Assembly: GCF_018704065.1 (NCBI RefSeq)
Contig: NZ_JAGUQP010000001.1
Span: forward strand, 179,368 to 243,367
DNA length: 64,000 bases
Reading direction: 5' to 3'
DNA from: Desulfovulcanus ferrireducens
GTDB lineage: Bacteria; Desulfobacterota; Desulfovibrionia; Desulfovibrionales; Desulfonatronovibrionaceae
Position numbers and translations under genes: made by a program. Under the pieces are notes generated by a model. The model was not told where the DNA came from. It saw only the letters and a list, made by a program, of their open reading frames with translations, and searched no databases. This document shows, piece by piece, positions 26,611-34,531 of this stretch (position 1 is the stretch's first letter; each line of letters begins with the position of its first letter).

Positions 26611-27702
26611 ATGAAATTAAGGGTATTAGTCGTCGACGATACCATTTTCTATCGCAAAATTATCAGTGATGTTTTGTCTCAGCTTTCTGAAGTTGAAGTA
26701 GTTGGAACGGCAGGCAACGGCCGAATTGCTTTGACTAGAATTGAATCCCTGAAACCGGATTTGATTACTTTAGATGTTGAAATGCCTGTTTTGGATGGTT
26801 TGGGGGTTTTAAAAGAAATAAAAAAGAGAGGTCTGGATATTGGTGTAATTATGGTCAGTACACTGACCAAGCGTGGCACAGAAATAACTATGAAGGCCTT
26901 GGAATTGGGGGCCTTTGATTTTATTACCAAGCCAGACGCTGAGACTCTCGAGGAGAATTTTAAGGCTTTGCTGCTGGCTTTGCGCCCTCGCATTCGGGCC
27001 TTTGTTAGAAGATACGAGTTAAGGAAGGCCCTGAGGAGAAAAAAAACAGATTTAAAGCTGAAGGAGAAGGTTGTTCATGTCCCAGGTGAGGTGGTCAGAA
27101 AAGTTGAGCTTGAAAGACGTGTGGAGAAGTCAGACATCGTGGCTATTGGCATTTCAACCGGAGGGCCCAATGCCCTGACTACAATGCTGCCTATGCTTCC
27201 GGGAGACCTGGGCGTCCCTGTGGTTGTCGTCCAGCATATGCCGCCCATGTTTACTAAGTCTCTCGCTGACAATCTGGATCAAAAATGTGCTTTGAAGGTT
27301 AAAGAGGGTGAAGATGGGGAGCCACTTGTGCCTAATACGGTATATATTGCCCCGGGTGGAAAACAGATGAAAGTAGCTGCAGGTGTGGCCGGAACCAAGG
27401 TCCTTCGCATAACTGATGACCCACCAGAAAATAATTGCAAACCCGCAGCTGATTATCTTTTCCGGTCAGTGGCCAGGCAGTTCAAAAGCAAGGCTACAGG
27501 GGTAATTATGACTGGTATGGGCAATGATGGGACTCTGGGTTTAAAAGTCATGAAGTCATTTGGTGCGGTGACCATCGCCCAGGATGAGGAGACATCTGTA
27601 GTTTATGGAATGCCCAAAATGGCTATTGAAGCCGGGGTGATAGATATTATAGCCCCGTTGGATAAAATTGCCCAAGAAATAGTTAACACTGTGCGTAGGT
27701 AG
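26611..27702 (+). CDS. cheB: chemotaxis protein-glutamate methylesterase CheB
   Basis: A 363-aa CheB. The receiver has D55 (LITLDVEMPVLDG). After a basic linker the methylesterase has the catalytic serine in GISTGGPNAL, histidine in VVVQHMPPMFT, and aspartate in GMGNDGTLG. It removes methyl groups from receptors and may deamidate them. I use the ATG at 26611. An in-frame TTG and GTG lie 9 and 6 bases upstream, but the AAAGG element fits the ATG. Confidence 0.93.
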   Translation: MKLRVLVVDDTIFYRKIISDVLSQLSEVEVVGTAGNGRIALTRIESLKPDLITLDVEMPVLDGLGVLKEIKKRGLDIGVIMVSTLTKRGTEITMKALELGAFDFITKPDAETLEENFKALLLALRPRIRAFVRRYELRKALRRKKTDLKLKEKVVHVPGEVVRKVELERRVEKSDIVAIGISTGGPNALTTMLPMLPGDLGVPVVVVQHMPPMFTKSLADNLDQKCALKVKEGEDGEPLVPNTVYIAPGGKQMKVAAGVAGTKVLRITDDPPENNCKPAADYLFRSVARQFKSKATGVIMTGMGNDGTLGLKVMKSFGAVTIAQDEETSVVYGMPKMAIEAGVIDIIAPLDKIAQEIVNTVRR

Positions 27703-27734
27703 GTTTAAACGCAGGGCTAAAGGCTGTAGAGTAG

Positions 27735-28586
27735 ATGAAGATTACCCCTGAAGAGGTTAAATTACTGGCTCAGTATATCTACAATATTTCAGGAATTTAT
27801 TTAGACCAAAGCAAGGCTTATTTGCTAGAAACAAGGTTAAAGAGGCTCTTAGAGCAGGAAGGACTAAGTAGTTATAGGGAGCTCTATAATAAGGCCAAGT
27901 CTGATCCCACCAAGCGGTTGGAAAAGGCTATTATTGACGCTGTCACAACTAAGGAAACCCTGTTTTTTCGCGATAACGCCCCTTTTGAACTCCTCAAGTA
28001 CAAAATACTTCCGGATTTAATCGATCGTCGGGTTAAAAAAGCATCTAAATTTATGCCTATTAAAATTCGGATCTGGAGCGCGGCCTGTTCAACAGGTCAA
28101 GAGGTATACAGTATAGCCATGGCGGTCAAAGAGGTTATTCCGGATTTAAACAAATACCAGATTTATATTTTGGGCTCGGACATATCTAATGAGGCTATTG
28201 CCCGCGCCAGTTATGGTAAATATAATAAGTTTGAGATTGAGCGGGGTATGCCCAAAGATAAATTGATCAAATATTTTAACCGCACACCTGATGGTAACTG
28301 GCGGATTAAAGACGAAATAAGGGCAATGGTCACTTTTAAAAAGATTAATTTAATGCAACCTTTTTCTATTTTGGGCAAATTCGATATAATTTTTTGTCGC
28401 AATGTGGCCATTTATTTTAAACCAGAGGACAGAAAAAAATTATTCGACCGTCTGGCCGAGGTTCTTCAGCCAGACGGCTATCTGGTAATCGGGGCTACGG
28501 AGTCTTTGGCCGGAATATCAGACAAATTTGTACCAAAAAGATATCTGCGGGCTATTTTTTACCAGTTTAAGGAATTTAAAGGTTAG
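27735..28586 (+). CDS. cheR: chemotaxis protein methyltransferase CheR
   Basis: A 283-aa SAM-dependent methyltransferase that methylates receptor glutamates. The N-terminal helical domain has VTTKETLFFRD. The catalytic domain has the SAM loop IWSAACSTGQEVYSIAM, then DIIFCRNVAIYF and YLVIGATESL. It is the last plus-strand gene of the cluster. Its stop codon is one base from the stop of a convergent CheY-like gene. Confidence 0.93.
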   Translation: MKITPEEVKLLAQYIYNISGIYLDQSKAYLLETRLKRLLEQEGLSSYRELYNKAKSDPTKRLEKAIIDAVTTKETLFFRDNAPFELLKYKILPDLIDRRVKKASKFMPIKIRIWSAACSTGQEVYSIAMAVKEVIPDLNKYQIYILGSDISNEAIARASYGKYNKFEIERGMPKDKLIKYFNRTPDGNWRIKDEIRAMVTFKKINLMQPFSILGKFDIIFCRNVAIYFKPEDRKKLFDRLAEVLQPDGYLVIGATESLAGISDKFVPKRYLRAIFYQFKEFKG

Positions 28587-28587
28587 G

Positions 28588-28986
28588 TTAATTGATTAAT
28601 CCAGCTTCTTTTAAGGCCTGGATAAGTTTGTCTCGTGAAATGGGTTTAGTCAGATAACTATCAGCCATTCCTTTGAAAAAGGCGGTAGTCACATTTTTAG
28701 TATCTGAAAGGGCTGTAGTCATTATGGCCTTTGTTTCCTGTCCAATGGGTACATTTTTTTGTTTTTCGATGTTGCGGATTTCTTTCAATGATGTTTGCCC
28801 ATCCATAACCGGCATCATAATATCCATGAAAACTACATCATAAGGATGGTTTTCATCCAAGGCTTTGGTAAAAAGGTCAATTGCTTCCTGGCCGTTCTGG
28901 GCTACGTCGCACTGGCCAAACTCAGATAGAAGTTTAGTCATCAATTTCTGATTTACCGGGTTGTCTTCAACTATGAGCATACGCAT
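28588..28986 (-). CDS. CheY-like single-domain response regulator
   Basis: A 132-aa stand-alone receiver with D55 (VVFMDIMMPVMDG), acidic pair E7-D8, switch Thr in IMTTALSD and Lys in YLTKPIS. There is no output domain. It is transcribed against cheR with a 1-bp gap, so it has its own promoter. The sequence resembles receivers attached to hybrid kinases (MRMLIVEDNPVNQKL) more than motor-binding CheY, which argues against a flagellar switch role. Confidence 0.88.
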   Translation of the reverse strand: MRMLIVEDNPVNQKLMTKLLSEFGQCDVAQNGQEAIDLFTKALDENHPYDVVFMDIMMPVMDGQTSLKEIRNIEKQKNVPIGQETKAIMTTALSDTKNVTTAFFKGMADSYLTKPISRDKLIQALKEAGLIN

Positions 28987-29090
28987 GCTATTTCTGTCCC
29001 CTTTTAAGTTTATTAAGTTGTTAAAGTTATATAATTAACTAAGATGCATTTTTTGGTCAATAATTGATATAGATAATCTTTTACGGGCTT

Positions 29091-29927
29091 ATGAAAACCA
29101 TTTACATAAAAAAGGTTTATCCTCGACTAGCATATCCGGTAGATAACAAAAAAAAGTCTGAAATTTTTGGTTTGAAAGATACCCAAAAATATCCAGGGTT
29201 TTCAGGTCGGATATATGTGGCGGGCAGGTGTTCTTCCAGTCTTGATCTCGCCTGGGCCTTAATGGATGAAGGCGAAATCCGTACCTGGGACTCTGTCCTG
29301 TGTCTTGAACAATGGGCTGGGAGAGGACAGTTGCGCAGAACCTGGGTTTCACCAGCAGGGAATATTTATGCAGCTTGGTCTTGGCCAGCTCTCCCAGCAA
29401 AATGGAAGCCACAGACTTCTATTTTAGCCGGTTATATCTTTGCTCGAGCCCTTGCGGAGTTGGGAGCAGAGGTTAAAGTTAAATGGCCTAATGACTTGCT
29501 GTTTCAAGGTAAAAAGGTTGGCGGTGTTTTAGTGGAGGAGAAGAAGGATAAAGTGATGGTGGGTTTTGGTCTGAATGTGGCTTCTAGTCCGGATAGAACG
29601 AGTTTGCGCGATGATACCGTTGTGGAGGCGGGAAATCTGGGGCGGGTATTCGGGAAACTAAATCCAATAATGTTTTGGGGCAAACTTGTGTATAAGAGCT
29701 ATAATTGGTATATGCATATTTTAAGCCATTATACTCTGGGTCAGTTTACCTGCGCGGTTACCAAGTTATTGGCTTATTTGGGCCAGGAAGTGGCTGTGGG
29801 TTGGGGTAAAGATATTAAATATGGTCAAGTGCTTGGATTGGATGTGGATGGCAGTCTTCTTTTAAAGAATGGCTCGAAACTAGTTCGGGTTACTTCCGGA
29901 AGTATTATGTTGGAAGATGCTGGTTGA
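29091..29927 (+). CDS. birA: biotin--[acetyl-CoA-carboxylase] ligase, BirA without HTH
   Basis: A 278-aa biotin protein ligase that should biotinylate the carboxylase lysine. The catalytic core starts near residue 40, with CSSSLDLAW, EQWAGRGQLRRTWVSPAGN and KVKWPNDLLFQGKKVGGVLVE. The adenylation loop reads GRGQLRR instead of the usual GRGRxGR. There is no N-terminal winged helix, so it is not a repressor. A C-terminal SH3-like domain (GQEVAVGWGKDIKYGQVLGLD) is present. The next gene is pyruvate carboxylase, its likely substrate. Confidence 0.88.
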   Translation: MKTIYIKKVYPRLAYPVDNKKKSEIFGLKDTQKYPGFSGRIYVAGRCSSSLDLAWALMDEGEIRTWDSVLCLEQWAGRGQLRRTWVSPAGNIYAAWSWPALPAKWKPQTSILAGYIFARALAELGAEVKVKWPNDLLFQGKKVGGVLVEEKKDKVMVGFGLNVASSPDRTSLRDDTVVEAGNLGRVFGKLNPIMFWGKLVYKSYNWYMHILSHYTLGQFTCAVTKLLAYLGQEVAVGWGKDIKYGQVLGLDVDGSLLLKNGSKLVRVTSGSIMLEDAG

Positions 29928-30076
29928 ATTGATTTGCTTAGTTGTGCTTGAACCATGAATTTTTTCGCTCCATCTGTGTTGCAAGAGACCCGTACACAAA
30001 CGTTGTTTTGGCGCGCCTTATTAAAATTATATTCTTTGAATATTGAATAAAATAACGTATTGTTTGACCTCACGGT

Positions 30077-30093
30077 AAGTTATTCAATAACTT
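30077..30093. terminator. small perfect hairpin after birA
   Basis: AAGTTATT-C-AATAACTT, an 8-bp AT-rich perfect inverted repeat 150 bp after the birA stop. It lacks GC and a following T-run, so terminator function is weakly supported. Confidence 0.3.
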
Positions 30094-30145
30094 GTCTGGT
30101 TTATGTTAGCCTGTTTGCCATAGGATAGATATTCAAAAATCTAAA

Positions 30146-30354
30146 CCTAAGTTGAGCGATTTTTTGCAGTTTAAAGTTTGAGATAACGTCAAGGGTAACG
30201 CTTTTCGCAATGGCATAGCGCACATCCTGTCATTGCGAGGGCAGCGAAGATGCCCGTGGCAATCTCACCCATTAGGTGAAAATCGCTGGTTCAAAATGTA
30301 CTTTTATTTCAATGTGTTTAATGTAAAATTAAATTAAAAATCGCTCAACTTAGG
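30146..30354. repeat. family B MITE-like element
   Basis: Terminal inverted repeats of about 21 bp, AACCTAAGTTGAGCGATTTTT and its complement, enclose a CATTGCGAGGGCAGCGAAG...GGCAATCTCA core. The same ends and core occur in the nested element at 14441-14597. No coding capacity. Confidence 0.85.
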
Positions 30355-30484
30355 TTAAAGTTGTTGTTATTATCTGTCACATTGTGCCAGAATCTGAATT
30401 TGTTTATTTGCACTTATACCTAACTAAAAGGATTGACAGGTAACTTCAAACTCTAACCTCCAAACTATATACGGGAGAATTATT

Positions 30485-33400
30485 ATGGCCATGAAGAAAT
30501 TTGAGCAGGTAGTAGAGGAGCTTAAAGGTAAGAAGATACTGGTGGCCAACCGCGGTATACCAGCCAGACGGATAATGCGTTCTATTCACGAAGTTTTTCA
30601 GGCCACTTCTGTTCTTACAGTTACAGACGTCGATAAAACCGCACCATATACTTCCAGCGCGGCCGAACTTCTTCTTTTGGGTAAAGAGCATCAGGCCTAT
30701 CTTGATATTGATCGGATTATCAGGAAAGCCAAATCATTAGGAGTCGTGGCAATTCACCCGGGATGGGGATTTGCCTCGGAAAATTTTTCTTTTGCCGATA
30801 AATGTAGAGAGGCCGGAATTGTTTTTATTGGTCCGGAATCCCGGGCCATGGAACTTTTGGGAAATAAGGTTGCCCTGCGCAATTTGGCCAGAAAGCTGGA
30901 TGTTCCTATTGTGCCCGGCTCAGACGGTGCGGTGAGCATTGAAGAGGCCAGAAAAATAATCAAGGAGATGGGGTTGCCGGTCATGCTTAAGGCCGAAGGC
31001 GGCGGTGGAGGCCGTGGTATTTACGAGGTCTTTGACGAGGATCAGCTAGAAGATGCTTTTATTAAGGCCTCAACACTGGCCCAGGCCTCTTTTGGTAATC
31101 CCCGCCTCTTTATTGAAAAATTGCTCACCTCTGTCCGGCACATTGAGATTCAGGTGGTGGCCGATAAGTATGGTAATGTTTTTGCTTTTGATGAACGCGA
31201 TTGCACAATACAGCGCAACCATCAAAAACTCATAGAGATTACTCCATCACCCTGGCCAAAAATGACTGAGGAACTCAGGGAAAAATTAAAGGAGTATGCT
31301 GTTCGCCTGATTAAGGCCGTGAATTATCACTCCTTGGCAACGGTAGAATTTCTGGTTGACCAGGAAGGAAATCCCTATCTTATTGAAGTAAATACCAGGT
31401 TACAGGTCGAACATGGTATTACCGAATGTCGTTATGGAGTGGACTTGGTAGAGGAGCAGATAGCAGTTGCTTTTGGAGCCGAGCTGCGTTTTAATGAAAA
31501 GAATACCATCCCCCTTCATCATGCCTTCCAGGTGCGTATAAATTGTGAAGACCCACAAAATGATTTTGCTCCTAATGCAGGATTGATCACCAGATACCAG
31601 TCCCCTGGCGGGCAGGGTATTCGCGTGGATTCATGTATTAGTGTAGGATACAATTTCCCTTCGCAATATGATTCTGCTGCTTCCTTGCTTATTGCCTACG
31701 GCAATAGCTGGCCAAAGGTATTGGGGATCATGAATCGTGCCTTGCGCGAGTATATTATCGGAGGGGTAAAGACAACTATTCCTTTTCATCGCAACGTAAT
31801 TAACCATCCTGAGTTTAGAAAGGGAGAATTTGATACCAGTTTTGTGCAGAAGAATCCTGACTTGAGGATCTATCGGGACAGAGAGCCCGAAGCCTTGCGT
31901 TTATCCAGGCTGGTGGCCGAGATTTCAGCTAAAGGATACAATCCTTATGTTCAGCTCGGAGAATATCGAACAGTTCATGATAAACGTTTGGGCCGTTTTA
32001 CTCCTGTTCTTCCGGAAATTGAAGAAGAGGGCTATGATTATCCATACCCGCGCGGAGATAGAGATGCAGTTTTAGATTATATTCGTGATTCCGGCTATGT
32101 TCATTTTACGGATACAACCCCCCGGGACATTACCCAGTCCAATAGCGGTAACAGATTTCGTCTGGCCGAAGACAGACTTATTGGGCCTTATCTGGATAAT
32201 TGCGGATTTTTTTCCATAGAAAATGGAGGCGGAGCCCATTTTCACGTGGCTATGCTAGCCAATATGACTTATCCTTTTACTGAAGCCGAAGAATGGAATA
32301 GGTTCGCTCCCAAGACTTTGAAGCAGATTTTGATTCGCTCGACTAATGTCTTGGGATACAAGCCTCAGCCAAAGAATTTGATGCGTCTCACCGGTGAAAT
32401 GATCTGCGAACACTATGATGTTATTCGCTGTTTTGACTTCTTGAACCATATTGAAAATATGCGTCCTTTTGCTGAGGTAGCTTTAAATTCCAAGAGCAAT
32501 ATTTTTGAGCCTGCCATTTCCTTATCCTATGCGGAAGGCTTTGATGTGCCTCATTATATGGGAGTGGTGCAAGAAATTCTGGATATGGTAAAAGATGTGG
32601 CCGGGGTTTCAAGCAAAAAGGCTCAGAAAATGATTATCCTTGGCTTAAAAGATATGGCCGGGGTTTGTCCTCCTAAGTTTATGCGCGAGCTGGTTTCAGC
32701 TATTCGCGAGAAGTATCCGGAACTGGTTCTTCATTATCATCGCCATTATACAGACGGCCTTTTTGTACCTACTGTAGTTGAAGCAGCCAAGGCAGGGGCC
32801 CATATTGTTGATACAGCTATCGGTCCGGCTGTGCGTTGGTACGGTCAGGGCGATGTTATGGCCACGGCTGCGTATATGGAGGAGATGGGCCTGAAGGTCA
32901 ATTTGAACAAGGAGATGATCAGAAACTGCAGTTTTGTTCTCAAGCAGATTATGCCATACTATGATCGATATACAGCCCCATATTTTCAGGGCATTGATTA
33001 TGATGTGGTTGAACACGGCATGCCGGGCGGAGCCACATCTTCATCCCAGGAAGGGGCTATGAAACAGGGCTATATCCACCTCTTGCCCTATATGTTGAAA
33101 TTTTTGGCTGGAACTCGAAAGATCGTTCGTTACCACGACGTAACACCTGGTTCTCAAATCACCTGGAATACAGCGTTTCTGGCAGTTACTGGAGCTTACA
33201 AGCGCGGTGGAGAAAAAGGCGTGCGTAAATTGTTACGGGTTCTCGAAAAGGTGATCACAACTCCGGAAAATGAATTGGATGCTGAGACCAAGAAGGAGAG
33301 GTTGGAACTTTATCGGGAAAGTAACGATGCTTTTCGTGACCTCTTATTAGGTAAATTTGGGCGTTTGCCCTTAGGTTTTCCACCGGCATGGGTTTATGAG

Positions 33401-34171
33401 AGCGCCTTTGGAGAGCATTTTGAACAAGCCCTCTTGGAGAGAACTGAAAATTCTCCGTTAGTCGATTTGCAAGATGTTGATATTGAAGCCGAACGAAAGG
33501 CTCTGGCCGAACATCTGGGCCGAAATCCTAATGCCGAAGAGCTGGTTATGTACTTAAACCATCCGGGTGATGCTTTAAAGACAATAGAGTTTAATCGTCA
33601 GTTCGGCGATCCTAACCGCGTACCTTTGGATGTCTGGTTCGAAGGCTTAAAACCTGGCGATTCTCTTGATTTTGACGACTCTAATGGAAAGCCTCATCAC
33701 ATGGTTATTCTGGATATATCCAATATGGACGTCAATGGAATGAGTGTGGTCAGGTACAGTCTTGATTCCGAGTTCTTTACCTACCAGGTCAAGGTGGGCG
33801 AAGCCACAGGAGGTGAACAGAAAGGTATCGAGATGGCTGATCCTGATAATCCATACCATGTGGGCTCACCAAGCACAGGTGATTTATGGGTCATGCATGT
33901 AAAGCCGGGAGATAGAGTGAAAAAGGGTGAAGAACTCTTTAACATTTCCATCATGAAACAGGAAAAGGCAGTTCTTTCTCCTGTGGACGGTATAGTCAAG
34001 AGGGTACTCAAATTTGCTGACTATCAAGAAGATAAGAAAATGGTCCCGGTTAAGGAAGGAGAGTTGTTAGTCGAACTTATGCCTATTCCCACCCTTTGTC
34101 TTACTTGTAAGGAACCTGTTCTTCTTGAAGAGGCCAGATTCTGCCATCATTGTGGCCAAAAAATTGCTTAA
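30485..34171 (+). CDS. pyc: pyruvate carboxylase with C-terminal zinc-ribbon tail
   Basis: A 1228-aa single-chain biotin enzyme (pyruvate + HCO3- + ATP to oxaloacetate). The biotin carboxylase part (about 15-470) has KAEGGGGGRGI, HIEIQVVAD and EVNTRLQVEHGITE. The carboxyltransferase part (about 540-830) has DTTPRDITQSNSG and HYHRHYTDG. The biotinyl domain has K1158 in SIMKQEKAV, replacing the common AMKM. The last 24 residues (CLTCKEP...CHHCG) form a CxxC-CxxC zinc ribbon not usual in PYC. A GGGAG site precedes the start. The 3' end of the gene is duplicated downstream. Confidence 0.92.
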   Translation: MAMKKFEQVVEELKGKKILVANRGIPARRIMRSIHEVFQATSVLTVTDVDKTAPYTSSAAELLLLGKEHQAYLDIDRIIRKAKSLGVVAIHPGWGFASENFSFADKCREAGIVFIGPESRAMELLGNKVALRNLARKLDVPIVPGSDGAVSIEEARKIIKEMGLPVMLKAEGGGGGRGIYEVFDEDQLEDAFIKASTLAQASFGNPRLFIEKLLTSVRHIEIQVVADKYGNVFAFDERDCTIQRNHQKLIEITPSPWPKMTEELREKLKEYAVRLIKAVNYHSLATVEFLVDQEGNPYLIEVNTRLQVEHGITECRYGVDLVEEQIAVAFGAELRFNEKNTIPLHHAFQVRINCEDPQNDFAPNAGLITRYQSPGGQGIRVDSCISVGYNFPSQYDSAASLLIAYGNSWPKVLGIMNRALREYIIGGVKTTIPFHRNVINHPEFRKGEFDTSFVQKNPDLRIYRDREPEALRLSRLVAEISAKGYNPYVQLGEYRTVHDKRLGRFTPVLPEIEEEGYDYPYPRGDRDAVLDYIRDSGYVHFTDTTPRDITQSNSGNRFRLAEDRLIGPYLDNCGFFSIENGGGAHFHVAMLANMTYPFTEAEEWNRFAPKTLKQILIRSTNVLGYKPQPKNLMRLTGEMICEHYDVIRCFDFLNHIENMRPFAEVALNSKSNIFEPAISLSYAEGFDVPHYMGVVQEILDMVKDVAGVSSKKAQKMIILGLKDMAGVCPPKFMRELVSAIREKYPELVLHYHRHYTDGLFVPTVVEAAKAGAHIVDTAIGPAVRWYGQGDVMATAAYMEEMGLKVNLNKEMIRNCSFVLKQIMPYYDRYTAPYFQGIDYDVVEHGMPGGATSSSQEGAMKQGYIHLLPYMLKFLAGTRKIVRYHDVTPGSQITWNTAFLAVTGAYKRGGEKGVRKLLRVLEKVITTPENELDAETKKERLELYRESNDAFRDLLLGKFGRLPLGFPPAWVYESAFGEHFEQALLERTENSPLVDLQDVDIEAERKALAEHLGRNPNAEELVMYLNHPGDALKTIEFNRQFGDPNRVPLDVWFEGLKPGDSLDFDDSNGKPHHMVILDISNMDVNGMSVVRYSLDSEFFTYQVKVGEATGGEQKGIEMADPDNPYHVGSPSTGDLWVMHVKPGDRVKKGEELFNISIMKQEKAVLSPVDGIVKRVLKFADYQEDKKMVPVKEGELLVELMPIPTLCLTCKEPVLLEEARFCHHCGQKIA

Positions 34172-34172
34172 A
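34148..34172 (+). repeat. direct repeat copy 1, end of pyc
   Basis: This 25-bp segment covering the last zinc-ribbon codons and the stop recurs at 34266-34290 with one mismatch (24/25). The two copies flank the pyc terminator. Confidence 0.9.
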
Positions 34173-34188
34173 CCTAAGATGAAGCCGG

Positions 34189-34263
34189 GAAGTTGAGAAG
34201 TTAGGCAAGAAAGGAGTTTTTTTTCTTAATTGCCTAACTTCGTATCTTCTTAACTTCTTTTTT
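34189..34263 (+). terminator. rho-independent terminator of pyc
   Basis: GAAGTTGAGAAG (34189-34200) pairs with CTTCTTAACTTC (34246-34257), and an inner AAGTTAGGCAA (34198-34208) pairs with TTGCCTAACTT (34230-34240). TTTTTT follows. This gives a long stem with a T-tract 18 bp after the pyc stop. Confidence 0.75.
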
Positions 34264-34265
34264 CC

Positions 34266-34290
34266 CATTGTGGCCAGAAAATTGCTTAAA
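34266..34290 (+). repeat. direct repeat copy 2, displaced pyc gene end
   Basis: CATTGTGGCCAGAAAATTGC plus TTAAA: a near-perfect second copy of the pyc 3' end located 118 bp after the first, beyond the terminator. It encodes nothing on its own. Confidence 0.9.
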
Positions 34291-34296
34291 TATCTA

Positions 34297-34326
34297 TTGA
34301 CTAGTCAAACAAGTCCGGGATAATGA
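34297..34326 (+). promoter_or_regulatory. candidate sigma-70 promoter of ppsA, with palindromic -35
   Basis: TTGACT (34297-34302), an 18-bp spacer, and TAATGA (34321-34326). The -35 lies in a perfect 12-bp palindrome, TTGACTAGTCAA, that could be an operator. Confidence 0.5.
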
Positions 34327-34408
34327 GGCATAAAATTTTAGCTGGACTGAAAAGGTTGTGACGATAGGCGTGGACAGAAGAGAGTTTATTTTAGGTGAGC
34401 CATAAAAT

Positions 34409-34447
34409 AATGTGGATAGGAAAGGTTTAACCTTTCCTATCCACATT
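34409..34447. promoter_or_regulatory. 17-bp perfect inverted repeat before TATAAT in ppsA leader
   Basis: AATGTGGATAGGAAAGG and its exact complement, separated by TTTAA, end 1 nt before a consensus TATAAT (34449-34454). TTTAAC in the loop (34426-34431) would be a weak -35 at 17-bp spacing. It could be an operator over a second promoter, or a leader hairpin if transcription starts at 34.33 kb. Confidence 0.6.
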
Positions 34448-34531
34448 CTATAATATGATATTTGTTGCACACTTTTTTCTAAACATAAACTTTAAATCAA
34501 GAATTACGAAATACGAAAAAAGGAGATGGTA

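Larger units (their letters stand above)
29928..30484. other. 557-bp intergenic region between birA and pyc
   Basis: It holds a perfect hairpin AAGTTATT-C-AATAACTT (30077-30093), a family B repeat element (30146-30354), and a TTGACA hexamer at 30433-30438 that lacks a good -10 at normal spacing. No ORF is credible. Confidence 0.65.
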
